DNA of 64,000 nt from Flavobacteriales bacterium. Lineage in GTDB: Bacteria; Bacteroidota; Bacteroidia; Flavobacteriales_F; PHOS-HE28. Where the stretch lies: positions 1 through 64,000 of the forward strand of contig JACJZI010000013.1 in NCBI GenBank assembly GCA_020635655.1, read 5' to 3'. How positions within the stretch are numbered: the first letter of the stretch is position 1; each line of letters starts with the position of its first letter. The position numbers and the translations under genes are program-made. This document shows positions 1 through 8,499 of this stretch, piece after piece. The notes beneath the pieces are model-generated. The model saw only the letters and a program-made list of their open reading frames with translations. It did no database searches and was not told the DNA's origin.

Positions 1-186
1 AGCCGCGAAAAGCTCGAGGCCGCCAATCAGCTCTTCGATGGTGTCGGCGAACTGCTTGACAACCTGCGCAACTCCGTGGATGACACGAAGCGGTACAAGG
101 ACAACATCGCCGAGCTCAGCCAGAACCTGGCCAAGCTGAACAACGTCTACGGCAACATGTTGAACGCCATGACGATCAAGGGCTGA
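1..186 (+). CDS. gldL: GldL, C-terminal end (partial)
   Basis: This is the last 61 codons of a gene cut by the left edge of the window. The visible part is a hydrophilic, probably coiled-coil tail rich in Asn, Leu and Lys, ending in NAMTIKG. It lies 57 bp upstream of gldM in the same direction, the position gldL holds in the gldKLMN operon. In that family GldL is an inner-membrane protein with two N-terminal membrane helices that forms the T9SS/gliding motor with GldM. The helices lie outside the window, so the call rests on gene order and the character of the tail. Confidence 0.85.
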   Translation, partial: SREKLEAANQLFDGVGELLDNLRNSVDDTKRYKDNIAELSQNLAKLNNVYGNMLNAMTIKG

Positions 187-243
187 TGGGCGAGGCTTGC
201 CGCCAACACCACATGGGACCAACCTAAAAGCGCACAGGAAGAG

Positions 244-1896
244 ATGGCAGCTGGAAATCTGTCGCCCAGACAGAAGATGATCAACATGATGTACTTGGTG
301 CTGACCGCGCTGCTCGCGCTGAACGTATCCAAGGAGATCCTGGAGAGCTTCGTCACGGTGAACAATGGCCTGGAGACCACCAAGGCCACACTGAAGGAGA
401 AGATGGACGAGACCTATCAGACCTTTCAGGCATACTCCCAGGAGAACCCCGCCAAATACGGTGCCTCCTACGCCGTAGCCACCGGCATCCAATCCTCCGC
501 GACCGACCTGATCAAATACATCGACGAAACAAAGGCGCAGGTGATCTCGGAGACGGAAGGAAGGCCTTTGGAGGAGGTGTACGCCAACGACACGGTGATC
601 AACCTCGAATTGATCGACAAGAAGGACAACTACGACAAGATCACCGAGATCATGATCGGCTCGGATGAGACGAGCCCCAAGGAAGGGGATTACACGGCGT
701 TCGACCTGCGCACGAAGCTCGAGGCGTTCCGCGACAAGCTCCTGGAAGCCGTGGGACAGAACAACCCCACCCTGGCCCAGAACATCGGTACAACGTTCTC
801 CTTCCCGAAGGAACGTGAGGCAGGAAAGACCGGTGCGGAGGTGTCCTGGGAGACCAAGAACTTCTACCACGTTCCGCTCGCGGCGGGTGTCACCATCCTC
901 TCGAAGATCCAGGGCGACGTCCGCAACATGGAGAACGAGACGGTGAACTACCTGCTGGGCAGCGTGGAGCAGAAGACGTTCAAGTTCAACACGCTGGTGC
1001 CGATCGTGCGTCCGCAGAGCAGCTACGTGACCGTGGGGGGCACCTACCGAGCGGATATCTTCTTGGGCGCCTATGACAATCAGAATGCGCCCGAGGTATA
1101 CATCTGTGGCCCGGGCGCGACGGTGGATACCACGAGCGTTCCTCCGAAGATCAATGGCGAGGCGATCAAGCTGGAGAACGATGGTGCCATGGCCAAGCTC
1201 GAGCAGACCGCGTCCGCGGCGGGCATCCGCAACGTGAACGGCATCATCAAGTTCAAGCCTGTGGGTGGCGATGAACAGATCCGGGCCTTCACCACCACGT
1301 ACGAGGTCGCCCAACCGAACCTGGTCGTGAGCCCCACCAAGATGAACGTGTTCTATCGCGGGGTCGACAATCCCGTCAGCATCAGCGTGTCCGGCTACAG
1401 TGACAAGGACATCCAGCCGAGCATGTCGAACGGCTCCCTGGCCAAGACCGGCGAGGGTTGGGTGGTGCGTCCTGGAAAGGACCTCAAAGCCGTGGTCTCG
1501 GCCACGGTCACCAATCCCGATGGTTCGAAAAAGACCATGCAGGGCATGGAGTTCCGGGTGAAGAACGTGCCGAACCCGGTGCCCTACTTCGCCGGAAAGA
1601 GCGTGGGGGACGAAACGATCCGCAAGGCCGAGCTCACCGCCGCCCAGGGCGTGATCGCCAAGATGGTGGACTTCGAGTTCGACCTGAAGTTCGATGTCGT
1701 GGAGTACAAGCTCACGATGATCGTGAGCGGCACACCGATCGAAAAGCTCACGAAGGGCCCCGCGTTGTCAAGTGACATGAAGGCGATGATCGACAAGGCC
1801 AAGCCCGGCCAGAAGGTCTACATCGAAGGGATCAAAGCAAGAGGGCCCGACAATACGGTCCGCAGCCTCGGTTCGCTCGCGTTCAAGGTCATCTAG
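244..1896 (+). CDS. gldM: GldM, T9SS/gliding motor protein
   Basis: The product is 550 residues, near the usual GldM length. It begins with the family-typical cytoplasmic stretch LSPRQKMINMMYLVLTALLA, which leads into a single membrane helix followed by ALNVSKEILESF. The rest is a long periplasmic part of beta domains. In the family GldM pairs with GldL in the inner membrane to use the proton gradient and passes motion through the periplasm to the GldK/GldN ring. It sits between gldL and gldN, with gldN starting 21 bp downstream, so it is one operon. The purine-rich AGGAAGAG just before the ATG is unusual in this window, where Shine-Dalgarno-like sequences are rare. Confidence 0.97.
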   Translation: MAAGNLSPRQKMINMMYLVLTALLALNVSKEILESFVTVNNGLETTKATLKEKMDETYQTFQAYSQENPAKYGASYAVATGIQSSATDLIKYIDETKAQVISETEGRPLEEVYANDTVINLELIDKKDNYDKITEIMIGSDETSPKEGDYTAFDLRTKLEAFRDKLLEAVGQNNPTLAQNIGTTFSFPKEREAGKTGAEVSWETKNFYHVPLAAGVTILSKIQGDVRNMENETVNYLLGSVEQKTFKFNTLVPIVRPQSSYVTVGGTYRADIFLGAYDNQNAPEVYICGPGATVDTTSVPPKINGEAIKLENDGAMAKLEQTASAAGIRNVNGIIKFKPVGGDEQIRAFTTTYEVAQPNLVVSPTKMNVFYRGVDNPVSISVSGYSDKDIQPSMSNGSLAKTGEGWVVRPGKDLKAVVSATVTNPDGSKKTMQGMEFRVKNVPNPVPYFAGKSVGDETIRKAELTAAQGVIAKMVDFEFDLKFDVVEYKLTMIVSGTPIEKLTKGPALSSDMKAMIDKAKPGQKVYIEGIKARGPDNTVRSLGSLAFKVI

Positions 1897-1917
1897 GAAT
1901 AGAAAAGCCGCATTGCC

Positions 1918-2775
1918 ATGAGGACCAGCACCAAGCTTTCGCTCGCCACCGCGCTCCTGGGCGCGCTGGTGACCGCGCCGGATGCATCGGCCCAGACCGT
2001 CCTGGACGGGGCCTACATCAAGGAGCACACGAAGACGAAGCGCGTGGTCCCCTACACGCACATTCGCGAGGCGGACGTGATGTGGGCGCGGCGGGTTTGG
2101 CGTACGATCGACCTGCGGGAGAAGATGAACCACCCGCTGTACTATCCGACCGAGCCGATCAACGACCGCAAGAGCCTGTTCGATGTGATCAAGCAGGGTC
2201 TGCTGGTCGACGGCAGCATCACGGCCTACGACCCCGGCCCGCTTTTGCAGGACGACGAGTTCAAGAAGCCCTTGCTGGCCAGTGAGCTGAAGGAATTGTT
2301 CATGCGCGTGGACACCCAGTACACCGAGAACATCTACACGCAGGAGATGGAGATGGTGGTGCAGGAGATCCCCTTGGAATCGCGCGACATCAAGATGTAC
2401 CGCCTGAAGGAGGATTGGATCTTCGACAAGCAGCGTAGCAAGATGGACATCCGGATCATCGGCATCGCGCCGATGAAGGAAGTGAAGGGCGAGGACGGTG
2501 AGGTGCGTGGCTATGCGCCGATCTTCTGGCTCTACTATCCGGAATGCCGGTACGTGTTCGCCAACTGGGAGGTGTTCAACCGGGAGAACGATGCCGAGCG
2601 GCGCAGCTTCGAGGATATCTTCTGGAAGCGTCAGTTCAGCAGTACCATCACCAAATGGAGCAACGTGTACGACCGGCAGATCGCCGATTACAAGACCGGT
2701 ATCGATGCGCTGCTGGAAGGTGAGGAGATCAAGGACAAGCTCTTCACCTTCGAGCACGACCTCTGGAACTTCTGA
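1918..2775 (+). CDS. gldN: GldN, T9SS/gliding periplasmic ring protein
   Basis: The protein has 285 residues. It starts with a Sec signal peptide of about 26 residues (Arg/Lys start, Leu/Ala core, DASAQ cleavage region) and is followed by a soluble domain with the family-like run READVMWARRVWRTIDLREK and NHPLYYP. GldN (PorN) associates with the lipoprotein GldK in a periplasmic ring under the outer membrane and is needed for T9SS secretion. It is the last gene of the gldLMN unit: a strong hairpin follows 20 bp after the stop. gldK would lie to the left of the window. Confidence 0.96.
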   Translation: MRTSTKLSLATALLGALVTAPDASAQTVLDGAYIKEHTKTKRVVPYTHIREADVMWARRVWRTIDLREKMNHPLYYPTEPINDRKSLFDVIKQGLLVDGSITAYDPGPLLQDDEFKKPLLASELKELFMRVDTQYTENIYTQEMEMVVQEIPLESRDIKMYRLKEDWIFDKQRSKMDIRIIGIAPMKEVKGEDGEVRGYAPIFWLYYPECRYVFANWEVFNRENDAERRSFEDIFWKRQFSSTITKWSNVYDRQIADYKTGIDALLEGEEIKDKLFTFEHDLWNF

Positions 2776-2794
2776 TCCGTTCATGACCCATTGC

Positions 2795-2827
2795 GAAGCC
2801 CCGTCCACACGGGGCTTCCTTAATTTT
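2795..2827 (+). terminator. Rho-independent terminator after gldN
   Basis: A perfect 10-bp GC-rich stem (2795-2804 with 2809-2818, loop CCAC) is followed by CTTAATTTT. It closes the gldLMN unit and separates it from the ABC-F gene. Confidence 0.85.
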
Positions 2828-2856
2828 ACGCCCCTGTAGCGCAGGATCTCTTCCCG

Positions 2857-4791
2857 ATGGTCACCGTACAAGGACTTCAACTGCATTTCGGCGATCGCGC
2901 ACTGTTCGATGATGTCTCGTTCTTCATCGGCAGTGATGATCGCATTGGTCTGGTGGGCCGGAACGGGGCCGGAAAAAGCACCTTGTTGAAGATCCTGTCC
3001 GGACAGCTCCGGCCCGACGCGGGCTCCATGGGCATGCCGAAGGAACTGACGATGGGTTATCTGCCCCAGCAGATGGAACACGACCTCCAGGCCACGCCCT
3101 GGCAGGTGGCCGAGACCGCTTTTGCGGAAGCACGGGACCTTCAGGAGCGGATCGCAAGTGTCGAACGGGAGCTGGAGACGGCATCCGAGGTGGATCAGCA
3201 GATGGAACTGGCCACCATGCTCGCCCATGCCCATGAACGGCTCAACATGCTCGGCGCGGCCGACCACGACCCCATGATCGAGCGCACGCTCAAGGGGCTG
3301 GGCTTCGTGGGAGAGGACATGCACCGCCCGATGGCCGAGTTGAGCGGTGGTTGGCGGATGCGTACCGAGCTTGCGCGACTCCTTTTGCAGCGCCCCGACC
3401 TTCTCTTGCTGGACGAACCGACGAACCACCTGGACCTCCCGGCGATCCAATGGCTGGAGGACCTGCTGAAGGACTATCCCGCCGCGCTGGTACTGATCAG
3501 CCACGACAAGGCCTTCCTCGATCGGCTTACGCAGCGCACCATCGAAGTGTCGAACGGCCGGCTCATCGATCGCAAGGTGCCCTGGTCACAATATGTGGAA
3601 CTGCGGCAGCAGGAACGCGCCCAACAAGCCCAGTCGGCGAAGGAGCAGCAGCGCTATATCGAGCATACCCAGGAACTGATCAACAAGTTCCGGGCGAAGA
3701 AGAACAAGGCCGCCTTCGCGCAGAGCCTGATCACCAAACTGGACAAACTGGACCGGATCGAGGTGGATGACGTCGATCTGCGCAAAATGCTGGTCCGGTT
3801 CCCTCCCGCCCCGCACGCCGGCAGGGTCATCGTCGAGGTCCGCGACGTTTCCAAGAGCTATGGTCCCATGCGGATCTTCTCCCATGCGGAGCTGACCATT
3901 GCCAAGGGTGAACACCTGGCACTTGTCGGAGCGAACGGTACGGGCAAGAGCACGCTGATGCGCATGCTCGTGAACGAGGAACCCCATCAGGGCGAGATCC
4001 GGCTGGGTCACGGCGTTCAGCTGGGCTATTACGCACAGGACATGCCGGAGCGGATGGACCCGAAGCGGACGGTGCTGGAGACCGCCGAGGATGCGGCCAG
4101 CGATGAGAACCGGCCACGCGTCCGGGCCATGCTGGGCGCGTTCCTGTTCAGCGGCGAGGATGTGGACAAGAAGGTGAAAGTGCTGAGCGGTGGCGAGCGC
4201 GCCCGGCTCGCCCTCTGCTGCATGCTGCTGAAGCCGCTCAATTTCCTCCTGCTGGATGAGCCCACACACCACCTGGATATCCAGAGCAAGGATGTGCTCA
4301 AGGAGGCGCTCAAGAACTACGACGGCACGTTCCTGCTCGTTTCCCACGACCGGGATTTCCTTCATGGGCTGACCGGCCGCCTGCTCGAACTGGAGGATGG
4401 CCGCATCCGGGACCAGCACATGGATATCCTGGAGTTGATCGAAAAGCGCAAGGCCCTCCAGGCCGCCGACATGGGTGCATCGAGCGCGCGCGAGGCCGTG
4501 CCTCGGTCCACGGACAAGCCGCGGAGCGACTATCATGAACGGAAGGAGGTGGAGAAAGAGCGCCGCAGGGTACAGGGGCGGGTGCAACGGCTGGAGAAGC
4601 AGCTCTCCGCTTTGGAGCAGGAGGAACGCACCCTTCAGGGTGAAGTCATGAAAAGCGGCATTGCACCCGAGAAGGTCGAGCAGGGATATGCACGCCTCGG
4701 TGAACTGGCACAACGCATCGCCGAGGTGATGGAGGAATGGGAATCCGCTTCGCTTCGGCTGGAGGAGATGGATGAACCCACCCGGAGTTGA
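2857..4791 (+). CDS. ABC-F family ATPase
   Basis: This 644-residue protein has two ABC cassettes and no membrane segments, which is the ABC-F layout. The first has Walker A GRNGAGKST, signature LSGGW and Walker B LLLLDEPTNHLD. The second has GANGTGKST, LSGGERARLAL and FLLLDEPTHHLD. A charged linker lies between them, and a Glu/Arg-rich coiled coil makes up about the last 110 residues, as in the Uup/YheS branch. ABC-F proteins bind the ribosomal E site and act in translation or antibiotic protection. The sequence does not tell a housekeeping role from resistance, but the next genes (tRNA-fMet, era, der) favour translation. Confidence 0.93.
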   Translation: MVTVQGLQLHFGDRALFDDVSFFIGSDDRIGLVGRNGAGKSTLLKILSGQLRPDAGSMGMPKELTMGYLPQQMEHDLQATPWQVAETAFAEARDLQERIASVERELETASEVDQQMELATMLAHAHERLNMLGAADHDPMIERTLKGLGFVGEDMHRPMAELSGGWRMRTELARLLLQRPDLLLLDEPTNHLDLPAIQWLEDLLKDYPAALVLISHDKAFLDRLTQRTIEVSNGRLIDRKVPWSQYVELRQQERAQQAQSAKEQQRYIEHTQELINKFRAKKNKAAFAQSLITKLDKLDRIEVDDVDLRKMLVRFPPAPHAGRVIVEVRDVSKSYGPMRIFSHAELTIAKGEHLALVGANGTGKSTLMRMLVNEEPHQGEIRLGHGVQLGYYAQDMPERMDPKRTVLETAEDAASDENRPRVRAMLGAFLFSGEDVDKKVKVLSGGERARLALCCMLLKPLNFLLLDEPTHHLDIQSKDVLKEALKNYDGTFLLVSHDRDFLHGLTGRLLELEDGRIRDQHMDILELIEKRKALQAADMGASSAREAVPRSTDKPRSDYHERKEVEKERRRVQGRVQRLEKQLSALEQEERTLQGEVMKSGIAPEKVEQGYARLGELAQRIAEVMEEWESASLRLEEMDEPTRS

Positions 4792-4814
4792 CAGGCAGGT
4801 CAGCCAAAAGATCG

Positions 4815-4822
4815 TATCTTTG
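4815..4822 (+). promoter_or_regulatory. -7 promoter element (TATCTTTG) of tRNA-fMet
   Basis: TATCTTTG matches the Bacteroidota -7 consensus TAnnTTTG. It ends 8 bases before the tRNA 5' end, so transcription should begin at or next to the mature 5' end. A TTG at 4788-4790, overlapping the ABC-F stop, is a possible -33 element, though the spacing of 24 is slightly long. Confidence 0.8.
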
Positions 4823-4830
4823 CCGCCCAT

Positions 4831-4906
4831 TGCGGGGTGGAGCAGATGGTAGCTCGTCGGGCTCATAACCCGAAGGCCGCAGGTTCGAGTCCTGCCCCCG
4901 CTACCA
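4831..4906 (+). tRNA. tRNA-fMet (initiator), anticodon CAT
   Basis: This 76-base cloverleaf has CCA encoded. The acceptor arm pairs GCGGGG with CCCCGC but leaves a T1-T72 mismatch. The anticodon stem carries three consecutive G-C pairs (TCGGG CTCATAA CCCGA). Both features are hallmarks of the initiator and distinguish it from elongator tRNA-Met. The T loop is GTTCGAGTC. It has its own promoter and terminator and is followed by era. Confidence 0.96.
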
Positions 4907-4909
4907 GAG

Positions 4910-4938
4910 GAACCCGGCGACAGCCGGGTTCTTTTTTA
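4910..4938 (+). terminator. Rho-independent terminator of tRNA-fMet
   Basis: A perfect 9-bp stem (4910-4918 with 4923-4931, loop GACA) is followed by six T. It begins three bases after the tRNA CCA and ends the tRNA transcript just before era. Confidence 0.93.
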
Positions 4939-4953
4939 TCACCTCCCTCCTGG

Positions 4954-5832
4954 ATGGCGCATCGGGCCGGATTCGTGAACATCATCGGGCTACCGAACGT
5001 GGGCAAGAGCACCCTGCTCAACGCCCTGCTCGGAGAACGGCTGGTCATTGTCAATCCCAAGGCACAGACCACGCGGCACCGCATCCACGGCATCCTCAAT
5101 GGGGAGGATTTTCAGCTCGTCCTGTCCGACACCCCCGGTATCCTGGATCCGCAATATCCCCTTCAGGAGAGCATGATGCGCGAGGTGGACGAGGCGCTGA
5201 AGGATGCCGATGTGCTCCTTGTGATGGTGGAGGCGGGCCAGCGACCCGATCGCAGCGGAGCGGTGCTGGAACGCGCACGTCGCTGCAAGGGACCGGTCCT
5301 GCTCCTGCTGAACAAGGTCGATACCAGCGATCAAGCGCGGTTGGCCTCGGAATTGGCGCAATGGCGAAAAGCCTTGCCGACCGCCGACATATTGCCGATC
5401 TCCGCGCTGCACGGGTTCCATGTGCCAGAGCTTCGGGCGAAGCTCGCGGCCATGCTCCCGGAACATCCGCCCTTTTATCCCAAGGACGAGCTCAGCGACC
5501 GCAACATGCGCTTCTTCGTGGCCGAGATCGTCCGGGAGAAGATCCTCTCACACTACCAGCAGGAGGTCCCCTACAGTACGGAAGTGGTGGTGACAGATTT
5601 CGAGGAGGCGGGGGACATCGTACGCATCCGGGCCGAGGTGATCGTGATGCGCGATTCGCAGAAGGGGATCATCATCGGAAGGGGTGGGGCGGCCCTGCGC
5701 CGACTGGGCACCGAGGCCCGTCGGGATATCGAGCGCTTCGTCGGGAACAAGGTATTCCTCGATCTGCGCGTCAAGGTGGACCCCGACTGGAGGCAGGACC
5801 AACGCAAGCTCCGGAGATACGGATACCGCTGA
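4954..5832 (+). CDS. era: GTPase Era
   Basis: Era binds the 3' end of 16S rRNA and helps mature the 30S subunit. The protein has 292 residues, the normal family length. The N-terminal GTPase domain has G1 GLPNVGKST at residues 12-20, G3 DTPG and G4 NKVD. The C-terminal KH domain has the RNA-binding loop GRGGAALRRLG. The open frame extends upstream into the tRNA, but the ATG at 4954 gives the standard N-terminus just after the terminator. der follows one base after the era stop codon, so the two form an operon. Confidence 0.97.
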   Translation: MAHRAGFVNIIGLPNVGKSTLLNALLGERLVIVNPKAQTTRHRIHGILNGEDFQLVLSDTPGILDPQYPLQESMMREVDEALKDADVLLVMVEAGQRPDRSGAVLERARRCKGPVLLLLNKVDTSDQARLASELAQWRKALPTADILPISALHGFHVPELRAKLAAMLPEHPPFYPKDELSDRNMRFFVAEIVREKILSHYQQEVPYSTEVVVTDFEEAGDIVRIRAEVIVMRDSQKGIIIGRGGAALRRLGTEARRDIERFVGNKVFLDLRVKVDPDWRQDQRKLRRYGYR

Positions 5833-5833
5833 C

Positions 5834-7138
5834 ATGGGCAACATCGTCGCCATCGTGGGCCGGCCGAACGTCGGGAAGAGCACGCTCTTCAACCGTCTGA
5901 TCGAACGGAAGGAGGCCATCACCGACCCCACCGCAGGCACCACCCGCGACAGGCACTATGGCCTGGCCGAGTGGACCGGTGTGCATTTCAGCGTGATCGA
6001 TACCGGGGGGTACGTCACCGGTAGCGACGACGTGTTCGAGGCCGAGATCCGGCGGCAGGTGCATCTGGCCGTCGAGGAGGCCGACGCGATCTTCTTCCTC
6101 GTGGACGTTCGATCCGGTCTTACGCACATGGACGAGGCCATCGCCGACCTGCTCCGCCGGTCCAGCAAGCCGGTGTTCGTCGTGGCGAACAAGGTGGATA
6201 CCGGCGATCAGCTGGCGGACGCTGCGGAACTGTATGCCCTGGGAATGGGCGAGGTCTACACCATTTCCGCACAGAACGGGTCCGGTACGGGTGAACTGCT
6301 CGATGCGCTGGTGACCACATTGCCCCCCCAGGCCGAGCCCGATCTGCCCGAGATACCGCGCATCGCCATCGTGGGGCGGCCCAATGTCGGCAAGTCCTCC
6401 CTGGTGAACGCCCTCCTGGGCCGCGATCAGCATATCGTGACGCCGGTGGCGGGGACCACGCGCGACCCCGTCCACAGCCGCTACAACGTGTTCGGCTTCG
6501 ACGTGATGCTGCTCGACACGGCGGGGATCCGGAAGAAGAACAAGGTCGAGGAGAACATCGAGTTCTACTCGGTCATGCGCTCGATCAGGGCCATCGAGCA
6601 GAGCGATGTATGCGTCCTGATGATCGATGCCACCGAGGGGGTCCAGCACCAGGACCTCGAGATCTTCTCCATCATCCTGAAGAACGGCAAGGGTGTGGTG
6701 GTGCTGGTGAACAAGTGGGACCTGGTGGAGAAGGATACACATACGGCGAAGTCCTTCGAGACCCACGTGCGTGACCGGCTCGCTCCGTTCGATGACGTAC
6801 CCGTGCTCTTCATTTCGGTCAAGGACCGACAGCGCATCCACAAGGCCATGGAGTCGGTCATGCAGGTGCATGAGGACCGCCGCCGAAGGATCCCCACCCG
6901 CAAGCTGAACGAGTTGATGCTACCTGAGATCGAGCGCAACGGACCACCCATGCAGAAGGGAAAGGTGGTGCGGATCAAGTACGTCACGCAGCTGCCCACG
7001 GTCGTGCCCTCCTTCGCCTTTTTCTGCAATCTGCCCCAGTACGTGAAGGATCCCTACATCCGTTTCCTGGAGAACAAGCTGCGGCAGCATTTCCGTTTCA
7101 CCGGGGTCCCGATCCGCGTATTCCTCCGAAAGAAGTAA
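5834..7138 (+). CDS. der: GTPase Der (EngA)
   Basis: Der is a double-GTPase needed for assembly of the 50S subunit. The protein has 434 residues. Two G domains carry GRPNVGKST (residues 9-17) and GRPNVGKSS (near residue 180), with DTGG, DTAG, NKVD and NKWD motifs. A KH-like C-terminal domain ends in the typical GVPIRVFLRKK. The ATG at 5834 begins the conserved MGNIVAIVGRPN. It lies one base after the era stop, so the two ribosome-assembly GTPases are co-transcribed. The last bases abut an antisense DUF1801 remnant. Confidence 0.98.
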   Translation: MGNIVAIVGRPNVGKSTLFNRLIERKEAITDPTAGTTRDRHYGLAEWTGVHFSVIDTGGYVTGSDDVFEAEIRRQVHLAVEEADAIFFLVDVRSGLTHMDEAIADLLRRSSKPVFVVANKVDTGDQLADAAELYALGMGEVYTISAQNGSGTGELLDALVTTLPPQAEPDLPEIPRIAIVGRPNVGKSSLVNALLGRDQHIVTPVAGTTRDPVHSRYNVFGFDVMLLDTAGIRKKNKVEENIEFYSVMRSIRAIEQSDVCVLMIDATEGVQHQDLEIFSIILKNGKGVVVLVNKWDLVEKDTHTAKSFETHVRDRLAPFDDVPVLFISVKDRQRIHKAMESVMQVHEDRRRRIPTRKLNELMLPEIERNGPPMQKGKVVRIKYVTQLPTVVPSFAFFCNLPQYVKDPYIRFLENKLRQHFRFTGVPIRVFLRKK

Positions 7139-7301
7139 GGCACGACCTGTCCACCCAGCCGATCATGCCATGGCTCATGGCTTCGGCGAAGCCCTTGGGC
7201 AGGTTCTTGTTGATGGTGGAACGCAGCTTCCGGAGCGCGGGCTTGCGTTCGTCCGGGACCTGTTCCAGGTAAGCATCCGGCGTGTCCGCGGCGTACTTCA
7301 T
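7139..7301 (-). pseudogene. Truncated DUF1801-domain gene remnant
   Basis: Reading leftward from the ATG at 7299-7301, about 50 codons look like the N-terminus of DUF1801 (YdhG-like) proteins: YAADTPDAYLEQVPDERKP, then LPKGFAEAMSHGMIGWV. After GWV, near 7150, the similarity stops. The frame runs on into sequence antisense to the end of der. Intact family members are roughly 110-200 residues, so the C-terminal half is missing. This looks like the stump left by a deletion whose breakpoint lies just after der. Function is presumably lost. Confidence 0.7.
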
Positions 7302-7330
7302 GACCGGTAAAACAAGTAGCGGACCGGTCG

Positions 7331-8488
7331 TCAGATCGCCGCAAGTGCCTGGTCGAGGTCCCGGAGAAGCGCTTCCGGGTCATCCAGCCCGATGTACAAA
7401 CGGACCAGGTCCCAGGGCAGATCGGTGTAGTGACCGCTCGGACCCTTCAACGCGCAGACAGGGAAGACCAGGGATTCGTACCCACCCCATGACACGGCCA
7501 TTCGGAAGCGTTCGAGACGATCGCAGAAGCGCTCCACCGCCGCTTCGTCCGGAGCCTTCACCCGGATGGAGAGCAGTCCCGTGCAACGGCGCATCTGCCG
7601 GCGCGCCAGTTCCACCTGTGGATGCTGGGGCAGGAAGGGCCAGTAGACCTCCTTCACCTTCGGATGCTCAGCCAGATAGGGTGCGATCCGTTCCGCGGAG
7701 CCCGCCGAACGCTCCATGCGCAGGGGCAGGGTACGCAGGCTGCGGAGCATCAGCCAGGCATCTGCCGGGGACACCACCGCGCCGAGCGTCATGAACTCGT
7801 TGGCCATGATCCGACGGACGTGCTCCTTCCTTCCGGCGATCACGCCGGCCACCACGTCACCATGCCCGTTGATGAACTTGCTCGCGGTGTGCATCGTCAG
7901 GTCGATGCCGAGGTCGATCGGGTGCTGGTACAGTGGACCGCTGTGGCTGTTGTCGCAGATGGTCAGTGCTCCCTTCTCCCGGGCGATCGCGGCCACGGCG
8001 GCCAGATCGGTCACCTCGAACGTGAGCGAGTTGGGGCTCTCGAGCAGGAAAAGCTTCGTGTTCGCGCGGCAGGCGGAACGGTACGCCTCCGGATCGGTCG
8101 CATCGACGAAGGTGTGCTCCACACCGAAACGCGCCAGCTGGTCGACCAGCAATTTGCGCGTCCAGCTGTAGGGTTTGTCGATACATGCCACATGGTCGCC
8201 TGCGCGCAGGAAGGCCATCACCGCTGCCGTCATGGCCCCGGCCCCGCTGCTGAACACCAGGGCATCCTCGGCATGTTCCAACGCCGCGAGCTTTTCACGC
8301 AGCAAGGCCACCGTCGGGTTGTGGCCGCGGGTGTAGAAGGGGGCGTCGAACTCGATCTGCACCGCCTCGCGCATGGCCGCCACGGTGGGGAAGCTGAAGT
8401 TGTTGCTGCGCACCAGTGGAGGTGCCACGGGCGCATGGGGGCTGTCGTGGTCCTCGCCCAGGTGGTTGATGATCCAGCTCTCGTCCAT
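7331..8488 (-). CDS. Trans-sulfuration PLP enzyme (cystathionine synthase/lyase family)
   Basis: This 385-residue protein is a fold-type I PLP enzyme of the Cys/Met metabolism family, which includes cystathionine gamma-synthase, cystathionine beta- and gamma-lyases and methionine gamma-lyase. The PLP lysine is K204 in HTASKFINGHGDV. Other family marks are YTRGHNPTV near residue 52, FSSGAGAM near 79, and the cofactor aspartate in CDNSHSGP near 178. Which reaction it performs cannot be told from the motifs. It starts 11 bp after the glycosyltransferase stop on the same strand, so it may share that transcript although no functional link is obvious. Confidence 0.88.
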   Translation of the reverse strand: MDESWIINHLGEDHDSPHAPVAPPLVRSNNFSFPTVAAMREAVQIEFDAPFYTRGHNPTVALLREKLAALEHAEDALVFSSGAGAMTAAVMAFLRAGDHVACIDKPYSWTRKLLVDQLARFGVEHTFVDATDPEAYRSACRANTKLFLLESPNSLTFEVTDLAAVAAIAREKGALTICDNSHSGPLYQHPIDLGIDLTMHTASKFINGHGDVVAGVIAGRKEHVRRIMANEFMTLGAVVSPADAWLMLRSLRTLPLRMERSAGSAERIAPYLAEHPKVKEVYWPFLPQHPQVELARRQMRRCTGLLSIRVKAPDEAAVERFCDRLERFRMAVSWGGYESLVFPVCALKGPSGHYTDLPWDLVRLYIGLDDPEALLRDLDQALAAI

Positions 8489-8499
8489 AGCGCCGTGGG

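Noticed and set aside
1768..3504. A 578-codon antisense frame across gldM, gldN and the ABC-F gene
   Set aside because: It spans three clear genes, has no family match that I recognise, and its residue composition is that of an antisense shadow.
4837..4953. An N-terminal extension of Era through the tRNA
   Set aside because: The extra 39 codons are the tRNA and its terminator. Era has a full normal N-terminus from 4954.
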